Assembly: GCA_002395065.1 (NCBI GenBank)
Contig: DGVS01000005.1
Coordinates: forward strand, 62,001 to 126,000
Direction: 5' to 3'
Length of the DNA: 64,000 bases
Source of the DNA: Caryophanales bacterium UBA4278
Lineage (GTDB): Bacteria; Bacillota_I; Bacilli_A; RFN20; CAG-826
Positions 8,160 to 17,328 of this stretch are shown in pieces. Within the stretch, counting starts at the first letter, position 1. Each line of letters opens with the position of its first letter. The position numbers and the translations under genes were made by a program. Below the pieces are notes generated by a model. It worked only from the letters and a program-made list of their open reading frames with translations. It searched no databases and was not told the origin of the DNA.

Positions 8160-10361
8160 ATGGCAAATCAAGTGAATATTTCTAACGAAAATAAACTCCA
8201 CACCTTTGACGAAGTCAAGGATGTTTTCTATGTTTATATTCGTGATGAAAAATCACGTGATTTAATTGAGAAAGCATATAAGTATGCCGAGAAAAAACAC
8301 GCTAAGCAAGTTCGTAAATCTGGTGAACCTTATATTCATCATCTGATCGAGGTTTGTTATATCTTAGCTCAGCTTCAAGCTGGCCCTGCGACTCTATGTG
8401 CTGGACTTCTTCATGATGTTGTCGAAGATACGAATACCAGTGTTGAAGACATTAAGAAAGAATTTGGCGATGATATTGCCTATCTTGTTGATTGTTTAAC
8501 CAAGATTCAACGTTTAAAACTCTCACATCGAACCGAAGAAGAATTCGTTGCTGAAGACCATCGTAAGATTTTCTTAGGCATGGCTAGAGATGTTCGTGTT
8601 ATTTTGATTAAACTTGCTGATCGATTACATAATATGCGTACCTTAGGTGCTTTAGCACCTGAACGTCAAGTCGTCCTGGCCCGCGAAACACTAGAAGTGT
8701 TCGCTCCAATCGCGCACCGTTTAGGTATGAACCAGATCAAATCTGAACTAGAAGACCTTTCGCTAAAATACCTTGAACCAGAGAAATACGAAGAGATTAC
8801 TCAACTCGTTAATTCAAAAGTTAAAAACGCCATGAAGTCTCTAGAGACTTTCTCAAAGAAGGTTGCTGATGACCTCTTCGAAAAAGGTATTCCTTTTCAA
8901 ATGGAAAGACGTGTGAAATCGATCTACTCGATTTATCGTAAGATTTATCAAAAGCATCATCAATTCGAAGATATCTTTGATATCCTAGCGATGAGAATCA
9001 TCACCGAAACCGAATTAAACTGTTATGAAATCTTAGGCATTATTCACGCCACATATAAACCAATTCCTGGACGATTCAAAGATTATATTGCCATGCCAAA
9101 GCCAAACATGTATCAGTCGTTACATACATGTATACTTTCTGGTGATGGGAACATCTTTGAAGTTCAAATCAGAACAAAAGAAATGGATGAAGTTGCTGAA
9201 AGCGGTGTTGCCGCCCACTGGAGATATAAAGAAGGCACAAACTATAATGCCTCCCGCGAACAAAAAGAAATTGAAGAACGTTTACACTGGCTTCGTGACT
9301 TTGTCACGATTAGCGAAGAAGATTTAAACGCTAAAGAATACATGTCGACTTTGTCCAATGATATTTTTAATGCGAATGTCTACGTCTTTACTCCACAAGG
9401 TAAGGTTATCGACCTTCCTCAAGGAGCAACCCCGATTGACTTTGCTTATAAGATTCATACGAAAGTGGCGGAAAAGGCCGTTGGAGCAAAAGTTAATAAC
9501 TCGATGGTCCCATTAAACACCACCTTAAAAACTGGTGACGTGGTGGAGATTAAAACAAGCAATAACGCTACTGGACCAAATGAAGGTTGGTTAAATATTG
9601 CGACCTCTAACTTTGCTAAATCTCATATTCGTAAATTCCTGGCCAAAAAGAACGCCGAATTCATGAAAGATGACAAGATTGCCAAAGGCAAAGATGCGAT
9701 GATTGATGCCTTTAAAACGATTGGTATTGGTGAATCCGACATGGAGCGTTTAGCTAACCAAGATAAGGTCTTCAAACAGTTTGGTGTGAAGGATTTAGAT
9801 GAACTTTATTTAGCGGTCTCCAACAAGAACCCAATCCCGGCAGCAATCATTGATTTTCTTAACGTCAGACCAAAAGAAGAAATCAAGGTCGACAAGGTCA
9901 AGAAAAATGACAACGATGACTGCCCGGTTTATGTCCCAAATGCTGGCAAAATTGCCATCACTTTAGGGTCCTGTTGTACCCCAATTCCAGGAGACGAAAT
10001 TGTGGGTTATATTACCAAGGGAAAAGGCATCACCGTTCACGTCAAAAATTGCCCAAATATTATCAACGAAAAGAAGCGACTGATCGATGTTTTTTGGAAA
10101 GATGACCTTAAGGATGGAACCTATCCTGTCGACCTCAAAATTGAGTGTTATGATCGAGCGAATTTAGTCACCGATGTGATGCAAATTTTCTCGTCTCAAA
10201 AAGTCTCTGTTACTTCGCTCAATTGTCAACTCCATTCCTCGACCATGACAACCTCGATTGCCTGCACAATTTATGTCAAAAATGCTGCTCAACTTCGCGA
10301 TGTGATGAACGTTTTGTTAAACGTTAAATCGGTCTATGAAGTGAGCCGAGTTTTCCATTAA
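8160..10361 (+). CDS. rel: Bifunctional (p)ppGpp synthetase/hydrolase (Rel)
   Basis: A 733-residue RelA/SpoT homologue with all four domains in order. The HD hydrolase domain is at residues ~45-200 (HH near 60, LLHDVVEDT near 85). The synthetase domain is at ~235-375, with the RFKDYIAMPK loop typical of bifunctional Rel and YQSLHT. The TGS domain is at ~400-460 and the C-terminal ACT domain at ~655-733. It makes and degrades the alarmone (p)ppGpp in response to stalled ribosomes and starvation. The HD metal ligands are intact, so hydrolysis should be active; no second RSH gene is seen here. It is monocistronic between a terminator and the hisS promoter. Confidence 0.97.
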   Translation: MANQVNISNENKLHTFDEVKDVFYVYIRDEKSRDLIEKAYKYAEKKHAKQVRKSGEPYIHHLIEVCYILAQLQAGPATLCAGLLHDVVEDTNTSVEDIKKEFGDDIAYLVDCLTKIQRLKLSHRTEEEFVAEDHRKIFLGMARDVRVILIKLADRLHNMRTLGALAPERQVVLARETLEVFAPIAHRLGMNQIKSELEDLSLKYLEPEKYEEITQLVNSKVKNAMKSLETFSKKVADDLFEKGIPFQMERRVKSIYSIYRKIYQKHHQFEDIFDILAMRIITETELNCYEILGIIHATYKPIPGRFKDYIAMPKPNMYQSLHTCILSGDGNIFEVQIRTKEMDEVAESGVAAHWRYKEGTNYNASREQKEIEERLHWLRDFVTISEEDLNAKEYMSTLSNDIFNANVYVFTPQGKVIDLPQGATPIDFAYKIHTKVAEKAVGAKVNNSMVPLNTTLKTGDVVEIKTSNNATGPNEGWLNIATSNFAKSHIRKFLAKKNAEFMKDDKIAKGKDAMIDAFKTIGIGESDMERLANQDKVFKQFGVKDLDELYLAVSNKNPIPAAIIDFLNVRPKEEIKVDKVKKNDNDDCPVYVPNAGKIAITLGSCCTPIPGDEIVGYITKGKGITVHVKNCPNIINEKKRLIDVFWKDDLKDGTYPVDLKIECYDRANLVTDVMQIFSSQKVSVTSLNCQLHSSTMTTSIACTIYVKNAAQLRDVMNVLLNVKSVYEVSRVFH

Positions 10362-10396
10362 TTTTAATCATATTTTTTGACTCCTATTATAATCAA

Positions 10397-10425
10397 TTGC
10401 ATTTATAGAGTTAATTCTCTATAAT
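10397..10425 (+). promoter_or_regulatory. Promoter of hisS-aspS with operator-like palindrome
   Basis: TTGCAT, a 17-base spacer and TATAAT make a good sigma-A promoter. TATAGAG and CTCTATA (10404-10410 and 10417-10423) are exact inverted repeats separated by TTAATT and overlap the -10 box, where a repressor could bind. No T-box leader fits in the 92-base gap. Confidence 0.7.
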
Positions 10426-10453
10426 ATCAACGATTAATAAAGGAGTTTTTATT

Positions 10454-11773
10454 ATGGAAAACCCAGTCAAAGGAACACACGATATTATTGGCACAGAAGC
10501 CGTTTTCTATACCGAAATTGAAGAACGTCTAAAAACAGTGGCCACAATTTTTGGCTATGATGAAATTCGTACTCCAATCTTAGAATACACCCCACTTTTC
10601 TTACGCTCAGTTGGAGAATCAAGTGATATTGTTCATAAAGAAATGTATACCTTTGACGATAAAGGTGGCCGCTCTGTGACCATGCGTCCAGAGATGACTG
10701 CCGGAGTAATGCGTAGCATTGTTTCCAATAAACTCTATGCGGAAGCTGATCTTCCATTAAAGTATTTCTACCTTGGACCATGCTTCCGTTATGAAAGACC
10801 ACAAGCTGGAAGGTACCGTCAATTCCATCAATTTGGTGTGGAATGCGTTGGTGCACCAAGCGCTTACTTAGATGCGGATGTGATTAACCTTGGTTTTCAT
10901 TGTTTCTCATCAATCCGCGTTCCGGTGAAAGTCAAAATTAACTCTCTAGGTGATGAAGAAAGTCGTAATAACTATCGAATCGCTCTAAAAGAGTACTTTG
11001 CCAAATACATTGATAAGATGTGCGATGACTGCAAACGTCGTTACGAGATTAATCCTCTTCGTATTTTGGACTGCAAAGTCCCAGAGGACGCCGAAATCGT
11101 TAAAGGCGCACCAAAACTAAGGGACTATCTTTCTGATCACGCTAAAGCATACCTCAAGGAAGTGATGGCGATTCTCGAATCCTATAATATTGAAGCTGAA
11201 ATTGATGATAACCTCGTTCGAGGTTTAGATTACTATACTGGTATTGTTTTTGAATACCACGCTGAAGAAATTGAAGGATTAGCTGAAGTTGGTGCTTTGG
11301 GTGGTGGAGGACACTACGCACATCTTTTAAAAGATGTTGGTGGTCCAGATTATGAAGGAGTTGGTATGTCACTCGGCATTGAACGACTCTATCATGTCTT
11401 TAATCACTTCAATAAAGAACTACCAGACACCTTTGGTTTAGATTTCTATATTATGCCAATGGATGCTAAATATATTGGTGATTGTGCTGTTTTACTTAAC
11501 CAAATCCGCTTTAGCGGAATGATTGCTGACATGTCATTTGAAGTAAAATCCTTCAAATCACAATTTAAGACCGCATTACGTAAGAAAGCTAAATTCGCCA
11601 TCATCGTTGGAGAAGATGAATTTAAAAATGGTGAATTTACAGTGAAGAACTTATCAACCCAAGTCCAAACTAAAGTTCGTGGGGAAGATATTTCAAACTC
11701 ACTTAGAACAATGCTTCAAGAATATTATGAAGCTGCAGAAATGAAATTTTTTGAGGAGCACGGCAATGAATAG
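10454..11773 (+). CDS. hisS: Histidyl-tRNA synthetase
   Basis: A 439-residue class II aminoacyl-tRNA synthetase that charges tRNA-His. Visible are the N-terminal G-T-H-D-I start, the motif 2 region ERPQAGRYRQFHQFG near residue 115, the histidine-specific LVRGLDYYTG near residue 255, motif 3 GMSLGIERL near residue 305, and a C-terminal anticodon-binding domain. GGAG precedes the ATG. Its last 8 bases overlap the start of aspS, so the two are translationally coupled, an arrangement common in Firmicutes. Confidence 0.97.
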   Translation: MENPVKGTHDIIGTEAVFYTEIEERLKTVATIFGYDEIRTPILEYTPLFLRSVGESSDIVHKEMYTFDDKGGRSVTMRPEMTAGVMRSIVSNKLYAEADLPLKYFYLGPCFRYERPQAGRYRQFHQFGVECVGAPSAYLDADVINLGFHCFSSIRVPVKVKINSLGDEESRNNYRIALKEYFAKYIDKMCDDCKRRYEINPLRILDCKVPEDAEIVKGAPKLRDYLSDHAKAYLKEVMAILESYNIEAEIDDNLVRGLDYYTGIVFEYHAEEIEGLAEVGALGGGGHYAHLLKDVGGPDYEGVGMSLGIERLYHVFNHFNKELPDTFGLDFYIMPMDAKYIGDCAVLLNQIRFSGMIADMSFEVKSFKSQFKTALRKKAKFAIIVGEDEFKNGEFTVKNLSTQVQTKVRGEDISNSLRTMLQEYYEAAEMKFFEEHGNE

Positions 11774-13493
11774 AACTTGTTATAATACAGATCTTTCTTT
11801 GAAAGATGAAGGTCGTGAAGTTAGCCTAGTTGGCTGGGTGAGCAAAAAGAGAAATCTTGGCGCTCTCCAATTTATCGATCTAAGAGATCGTAGCGGAATC
11901 ATCCAAATTACTGTTCAAGAAGGAGTAAGTGTACCAGATGTCCGTAATGAATACGTTATCCGCGTTGAAGGAACAGTCCACAAAAAGGATGTTCCTAACA
12001 AAGCCTTAAAAACTGGTGAAATCGAAATTTTGGCAAAGAAAATCGAAGTCTTTAGTAAAGCTAATCCAACTCCATTAATCATTGCTGATGATACAGATGC
12101 CTTGGAAGATGTGCGCTTGAAATATCGTTATCTTGATCTTCGTCGTCCAGTGATGAGACATAATCTCGAAAAAAGAGCCCAAATCGTGAAAGCGGCGCAC
12201 CAATATTTTGATGAGAATGGTTTTATCGAAGTTGAAACTCCATGTTTGACTCTTTCCACACCTGAAGGAGCTCGCGATTATATCGTGCCATCCCGTGTGA
12301 GTCATGGTTGTTTCTATGCTCTTCCTCAATCACCTCAATTGTTTAAACAATTGCTGATGATTGGTGGTTTTGAACGTTACTATCAAATCGCCCGTTGCTT
12401 CCGCGATGAAGATTTAAGACAAGATAGACAGCCTGAATTTACGCAGATTGACTTAGAAATGTCTTTCCTTGACCAAGACGAAATCTTAACTATTATGGAA
12501 GGTTTCTTAAAGAAGGTATTTAAGGAAACTGTTAATTATGATCTAAAGCTTCCACTTCGTCGTCTTCCATATAAGGAAGCAGTTGATGTTTATGGTAGTG
12601 ATAAACCAGATACTCGATTTGCAATGCATCTAATTGAAGTAACAGACGTCTTAAAGAAAACTGAATTTAGTGGTTATCAATCTGCTGAATCAATTAAAGC
12701 TCTTGTTGTCCCGGGAGTTGCTCCAGTAACATCAAGAAAAGTGATTGATAATTTAACACTTGAAGCGAAGAAGTTTGGGTTTGGTGGAATTGGTGTTTAC
12801 AAAGTAAACAACGGCACAGTTGAATCCTCTTTAGCGAAGTTTATGAACGAAGAACAAATGAAAGAATTTGTTGCTAGGACAAAAGCTAAAGATGGCGATC
12901 TTATTCTTGTGCTTGCTGGTCAGCATGACCCGGTGTGCTTTGCGCTTGGTGCGTTACGCACTAAATACGCTCACGAGCTCGGTTACGTGAAACCAAACAC
13001 TTATGATTTGCTCTGGGTCGTGGATTTCCCACTTTTCGAGAAAGATATTCATGATGGTTCATATAAACCATTACACCATCCATTCACACGTCCAACACCT
13101 GAAACTGCGCAATATTTAGACAGTGATCCAAGTAAGGCTTTATCAGCCGCTTATGACATAGTCATAAACGGTTATGAAGCAGGCGGTGGTTCACTTCGTA
13201 TTTATGACCAAGACATGCAAAAGAAAATCTTCAACATTCTTGGTTTTACCAACGAAGATATTACAAGAAAATTTGGTTATTTTGTGAAGGCGTTCGAATA
13301 TGGAACCCCTCCACATGGTGGAATTGCCTTTGGCCTAGAACGTTTATCAATGATTATTTGTGGAACCGATAACATTCGCGATGTAATCGCCTTCCCAAAG
13401 AACCTCAAAGCAACTTGCCCAATGAGTAATGCACCAGAGCCAGTTGATGAAGCTCAATTAAAAGATGTCGGTATCAAAATTGCCGAAGAATAA
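11766..13493 (+). CDS. aspS: Aspartyl-tRNA synthetase
   Basis: A 575-residue bacterial-type class II synthetase. It has an N-terminal OB-fold anticodon-binding domain (~1-110), a catalytic core with TLSTPEGARDYIVPSR near residue 175, motif 2 FRDEDLRQDRQPEF near residue 215, the bacterial GAD insert (~280-400) and motif 3 GIAFGLERL near residue 525. I chose the ATG at 11766, 7 bases after GAGGAG, over a TTG five codons upstream. It overlaps the hisS stop by 8 bases. Whether it also charges tRNA-Asn cannot be decided from the sequence by eye. Confidence 0.96.
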   Translation: MNRTCYNTDLSLKDEGREVSLVGWVSKKRNLGALQFIDLRDRSGIIQITVQEGVSVPDVRNEYVIRVEGTVHKKDVPNKALKTGEIEILAKKIEVFSKANPTPLIIADDTDALEDVRLKYRYLDLRRPVMRHNLEKRAQIVKAAHQYFDENGFIEVETPCLTLSTPEGARDYIVPSRVSHGCFYALPQSPQLFKQLLMIGGFERYYQIARCFRDEDLRQDRQPEFTQIDLEMSFLDQDEILTIMEGFLKKVFKETVNYDLKLPLRRLPYKEAVDVYGSDKPDTRFAMHLIEVTDVLKKTEFSGYQSAESIKALVVPGVAPVTSRKVIDNLTLEAKKFGFGGIGVYKVNNGTVESSLAKFMNEEQMKEFVARTKAKDGDLILVLAGQHDPVCFALGALRTKYAHELGYVKPNTYDLLWVVDFPLFEKDIHDGSYKPLHHPFTRPTPETAQYLDSDPSKALSAAYDIVINGYEAGGGSLRIYDQDMQKKIFNILGFTNEDITRKFGYFVKAFEYGTPPHGGIAFGLERLSMIICGTDNIRDVIAFPKNLKATCPMSNAPEPVDEAQLKDVGIKIAEE

Positions 13494-13521
13494 TTAATAA
13501 ATTAATTAAGGAGAAAAAAAG

Positions 13522-15477
13522 ATGAATCAAAAAGAACTCTCAGTTGCCGCAATCAGATCCATGTGTATCGATGTGGTGAACAAAGCCAAATCTGGTCACC
13601 CAGGAATGGCCTTAGGTAGTGCCCCAATCCTTTATACTCTTTGGACACGCCACCTCGTTGCTGATCCTAAGGATCCAACATGGTTTAACCGTGATCGTTT
13701 TGTCTTAAGCGCCGGTCACGCTAGTTCCCTTCTTTACACAATGCTTCATGTGTCTGGATACAATTTATCCATGGATGACTTAAAAGCCTTCCGCCAACTC
13801 GGAAGCTTAACTCCAGGACACCCAGAATTTAAGCACACATGTGGTGTGGATGCGACCAGCGGACCTTTAGGTCAAGGTATTGCTCAAGCTGTAGGTATGG
13901 CCATGGCGGAACGCGCTGTTAGTCACCAATACCCACAAGGCAACGTGCTTTGCGATCATTACACATATGTTTTATGTGGTGACGGATGTCTCCAAGAAGG
14001 ACTTTCACAAGAAGCTATTTCTCTTGCTGGACATCATAAGTTAAATAAACTTATTCTCATTTATGACAGCAATGCTGTCACACTTGATGGAGGACTTGAT
14101 TTATCCTTCTCCGAAAATGTTAAAAACCGTTTCAAAGCTTCTGAATGGAATGTTTTAGAAGTGATGGATGGAAATGATGTGGAAGCAATTGATCAAGCAA
14201 TAGCAAAAGCAAAAACTTCCAAATCAAAACCAACATTAATCATTGTTCATACCGTGATCGGCTATGGTAGTGAAAAACAAGGAACCTCAAAAGTTCATGG
14301 TAACCCACTTGGTGAAGAAGATGGTGCGAAAGCTAAAGCTTTCTACGGATTTAATTATCCACCATTCACTATTCCTCAAGAAGTTTACGATGATTTTAAA
14401 AATTCATTTGCCAAACGTGGTATAGCCTCGCACAAGGAGTATGACGCGAAAGTGTCTGCTTGGAAAGCATCTCACCAAGGCGCCGCCAAGAAATTTGAAC
14501 GTGCAGTCAGTGGTGATGTTTCTAGCTATTTCAAGAAAGCTCCAAAATTTGTTGAAAATGCTGATTCAACCCGTGTTAGTTCAGGAAAAGCTCTAAATGA
14601 ACTTTATAACAAGATTCCATTTTTAATGGGTGGATCTGCTGACGTTGCTGGTTCGGTCATGACTCATATTAATGGCGGTGTTGACTTCACACCAAGAACT
14701 CCAAAGGGTCGTAATGTGAACTGGGGTATTCGTGAATTTGAAATGGCGAGTGCCCAAAACGGAATGCTTTTACACGGAGGTCTTAAGACCTATGTTGGAT
14801 GTTTCTTAGTCTTCTCTGACTACATGAAGTCTGCTATCCGTATGGCTGCTCTTTCTAAATTACCAGCCATTTATCTCTTTTCCCACGATACAATCGCCGT
14901 TGGTGAAGATGGACCAACACATCAACCAATTGAACACTTAGCTATGCTAAGAAGTATTCCAAATATGAACGTTATTCGCCCATGTGATGTGAACGAAACA
15001 TACGCGGCATGGGAAATTGCTCTTCGTTCAACTGAAACACCAACTGCGTTAATTCTTTCTCGCCAAGGTCTACCTTTATTAGGTAGCAAGTATCACGAAG
15101 TCGCTAAAGGTGCTTATGTGATTGATAAAGAAGCAAAACATGTTGATGCCACAATTGTTGCAACAGGTAGTGAAGTTGCTTTAGCAGTTGAAGCCAAGAA
15201 GCTTCTTCAAGAACAAGGCATTGATGTTCGTGTTGTCTCCATGCCATCCTGGTTTAATTTTGAAAAACAACCAGACGAATACAAGAAAGCTGTCTTTGGA
15301 GTTAGTAAAGACAAAGTCTTTGCTGTCGAAATGCTTTCTAGCTTTGGTTGGTACAAATACGCTGATCATGTCATGAGCGTCGATACATTCGGAACTAGCG
15401 CTCCAGCCAAAGAAGCCATCAAAGCTTATGGCTTTACAGCCGAAAAAGTTGCTGAATTTGTCAAAAGAGGACTTTAA
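13522..15477 (+). CDS. tkt: Transketolase
   Basis: A 651-residue thiamine-diphosphate enzyme of the non-oxidative pentose phosphate pathway, transferring two-carbon units between sugar phosphates. SGHPGMALG near residue 25, the TPP-binding GDGCLQEG near residue 154, and the pyrimidine domain with GEDGPTHQPIEH near residue 465 are intact, as is the C-terminal domain. AAGGAG precedes the ATG. It is followed after 4 bases by nusB, so tkt-nusB-xseA-xseB form one unit. It links to dxs, which draws on the glyceraldehyde 3-phosphate that transketolase helps supply. Confidence 0.97.
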   Translation: MNQKELSVAAIRSMCIDVVNKAKSGHPGMALGSAPILYTLWTRHLVADPKDPTWFNRDRFVLSAGHASSLLYTMLHVSGYNLSMDDLKAFRQLGSLTPGHPEFKHTCGVDATSGPLGQGIAQAVGMAMAERAVSHQYPQGNVLCDHYTYVLCGDGCLQEGLSQEAISLAGHHKLNKLILIYDSNAVTLDGGLDLSFSENVKNRFKASEWNVLEVMDGNDVEAIDQAIAKAKTSKSKPTLIIVHTVIGYGSEKQGTSKVHGNPLGEEDGAKAKAFYGFNYPPFTIPQEVYDDFKNSFAKRGIASHKEYDAKVSAWKASHQGAAKKFERAVSGDVSSYFKKAPKFVENADSTRVSSGKALNELYNKIPFLMGGSADVAGSVMTHINGGVDFTPRTPKGRNVNWGIREFEMASAQNGMLLHGGLKTYVGCFLVFSDYMKSAIRMAALSKLPAIYLFSHDTIAVGEDGPTHQPIEHLAMLRSIPNMNVIRPCDVNETYAAWEIALRSTETPTALILSRQGLPLLGSKYHEVAKGAYVIDKEAKHVDATIVATGSEVALAVEAKKLLQEQGIDVRVVSMPSWFNFEKQPDEYKKAVFGVSKDKVFAVEMLSSFGWYKYADHVMSVDTFGTSAPAKEAIKAYGFTAEKVAEFVKRGL

Positions 15478-15481
15478 TCTG

Positions 15482-15889
15482 ATGCCTTCCGTTTCTCGTA
15501 ATAAAGAACATGAACTTGTGATGATATGTATCTATGATGCTTTAACACACATCTCTTTGGGAGATGAGTTTTCAGTTGAAGAGACAATGGAGTCCATTTT
15601 TGAAGAACCTTTTGAAAATATTTCTCTCTTTGCTAAGCAAATAGTGGTGAAATCTCTAAAAAACATTGACGAAATTGAGTCGGTTTACCAAGCGAAAATG
15701 CCAAAATGGAAATTCTCACGTTTAAACCGACTTGAACAAGCAATTCTTTTAATGAGCTACACCCATGCCGAGTTAGAGGGAAAAGACTCTAAAAGAGTCA
15801 TTATTGATGTAGCGGTGCGATTATCAAAGAAATACCTTGATGAATCGGACTATAAATTCGTAAACGCGATCTTGGATAATGTGCTGTGA
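15482..15889 (+). CDS. nusB: Transcription antitermination factor NusB
   Basis: A 135-residue all-helical protein with the NusB ending F-S-R-L-N-R-L-E-Q-A-I-L, then SKKYLDESDYKFVNAILD. It binds boxA RNA with S10 (NusE) and supports rRNA transcription. The start at 15482 gives a normal NusB length; a longer frame reading back into tkt is not credible. The stop is TGA, overlapping the GTG start of xseA by four bases. TGA stops are rare in this window. Confidence 0.93.
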   Translation: MPSVSRNKEHELVMICIYDALTHISLGDEFSVEETMESIFEEPFENISLFAKQIVVKSLKNIDEIESVYQAKMPKWKFSRLNRLEQAILLMSYTHAELEGKDSKRVIIDVAVRLSKKYLDESDYKFVNAILDNVL

Positions 15890-17085
15890 ATCTAACTTTA
15901 TATTCTGTCACTAGTCTTAACCGTTATATCAAACAAAAGTTTGATTCGGACACTTCTCTGAGAGGAATTAAACTTAAGGGAGAAGTTTCTAATTTCAAAC
16001 CATATAGTAACGGTCACATCTACTTTACCCTCAAGGATGAAAACTCGTCGATTAGAGCAGTAATGTTTGGTGAATATACAAAGTATATCCAAGGACCAAT
16101 TAAAGACGGTGATGAAATTATTGCGGTTGGGTATGTGTCGACTTACCCAGCACGTGGCGAGTACCAGTTCTACGCGCAAGCGATTGAACTTGCTGGGGCA
16201 GGACAGCAACTCCTTGAACTGGAGATGCTTAAAAAGAAACTCGCTGCCGAAGGATTATTTGACCAGTCACGTAAACGTGAAATCAAACAATTCCCACGTG
16301 CGATTGGTGTGATCTGTGCACCAAATAGCGCAGCTCTAAGCGATATTGAAAAGAATATTCGCCTTAGAAACCCGTTTGTAGAGCTCAAAATCTTCCCATC
16401 CCTTGTCCAAGGTAGTGAAGCACCAAAAGAGCTCCTAAAAGCCCTTAAAAAGGCCGAAATATCAAGTATTGATACATTGATCATCGGTCGAGGTGGCGGT
16501 GCTAGTGAAGATTTATCAGCCTTTAATGATGAGGCACTTGTACGCGCAACAGCCGCATTCCCAGTTCCAGTTATTACAGCAGTCGGGCATGAAATTGACT
16601 TTACACTCATCGATTATGTTGCTGATGCCAGAGCATCAACACCAACTGGAGCAGCAGTCTTGTCAACAATTGACATGCATGAGGTGATGCAACGTGTCGA
16701 TGTCGATTCTGTTAGACTTGATGAAGCAATGAAGAATCGAATGACGTTATTACGTCATAAGATTGATTCGTTAAAGAATCGCCCATTCTTCATTAATCCA
16801 CGTTCAATGTATGAAACAACTTTAGTTGAAGTGGATAATTCAAAGAAACGTCTTGAACAAGCGATGCTCTACCAGATTAAGTCTCGCCAAGAAAGAGTCG
16901 AGATGATGAGCAAGCAACTTAAATCACTATCAATTGATAGTGTTCTAACCAGAGGATTTGCAATTATGCAAACACCAGATGGGAAAGTTGTGACGAGTGT
17001 TGAGCAAGTTACAATCGACCAAGAACTAAAAACAAAATTAAAAGATGGTTGTATAACAACCAAGGTGATTAAGAAGGAGAAATAA
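15886..17085 (+). CDS. xseA: Exodeoxyribonuclease VII large subunit
   Basis: A 399-residue catalytic subunit of exonuclease VII, which degrades single-stranded DNA from both ends. The N-terminal OB fold (residues ~1-100, with GEVSNFKPYSNGHIYF) and the conserved GRGGGASEDLSAFNDE near residue 205 are clear, followed by a long helical segment. The start codon is GTG, overlapping nusB by four bases. It is immediately followed by xseB, the small subunit, the usual pairing. Confidence 0.97.
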   Translation: MNLTLYSVTSLNRYIKQKFDSDTSLRGIKLKGEVSNFKPYSNGHIYFTLKDENSSIRAVMFGEYTKYIQGPIKDGDEIIAVGYVSTYPARGEYQFYAQAIELAGAGQQLLELEMLKKKLAAEGLFDQSRKREIKQFPRAIGVICAPNSAALSDIEKNIRLRNPFVELKIFPSLVQGSEAPKELLKALKKAEISSIDTLIIGRGGGASEDLSAFNDEALVRATAAFPVPVITAVGHEIDFTLIDYVADARASTPTGAAVLSTIDMHEVMQRVDVDSVRLDEAMKNRMTLLRHKIDSLKNRPFFINPRSMYETTLVEVDNSKKRLEQAMLYQIKSRQERVEMMSKQLKSLSIDSVLTRGFAIMQTPDGKVVTSVEQVTIDQELKTKLKDGCITTKVIKKEK

Positions 17086-17087
17086 AA

Positions 17088-17276
17088 ATGGCAACTGAAC
17101 AAATTAATTTCGAAAAATCACTCGAACGTCTTCAAGAGATTGTCGACAAGATTGAAAAGGAAACTCTTCCTTTGGAAGAATCGATCAAACTCTACGAAGA
17201 AGGAAAGAAGCTTATTTCTACCCTAGAGAAGGCCTTAAAGGAAGCTGAAGCAAAAATCGGAGAACTACAAAAATAA
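17088..17276 (+). CDS. xseB: Exodeoxyribonuclease VII small subunit
   Basis: A 62-residue acidic helical protein with NFEKSLERLQEIVDKIE and the LPLEESIKLYEEGKKL core typical of XseB. It coats the long helices of XseA. AAGGAG lies within the end of xseA, and the gap is two bases. It is the last gene of the tkt operon, and its stop is followed by the 11-base TTAGTAR repeat element. Confidence 0.96.
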   Translation: MATEQINFEKSLERLQEIVDKIEKETLPLEESIKLYEEGKKLISTLEKALKEAEAKIGELQK

Positions 17277-17286
17277 CTATGAATAG

Positions 17287-17328
17287 TTAGTAATTTAAAG
17301 TAGTAGTTATTTAGTAGATAATTAGTAA
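17287..17328 (+). repeat. TTAGTAR 11-base-period element 1 (xseB-dxs)
   Basis: Units at 17287 (TTAGTAA), 17300 (GTAGTAG), 17311 (TTAGTAG) and 17322 (TTAGTAA). The last three are spaced exactly 11 bases. The element ends at the base before the dxs ATG and replaces any Shine-Dalgarno site. It is one of five such elements in the window. Confidence 0.8.

Noticed and set aside
10362..10453. T-box or other riboswitch upstream of hisS
   Set aside because: The gap is 92 bases, contains a normal promoter, and shows no specifier or antiterminator structure. The same holds for the glyS upstream gap.
11154..11372. Antisense open frames inside hisS and many other genes
   Set aside because: They lie opposite well-conserved codons, have no ribosome-binding sites and no recognisable protein features.
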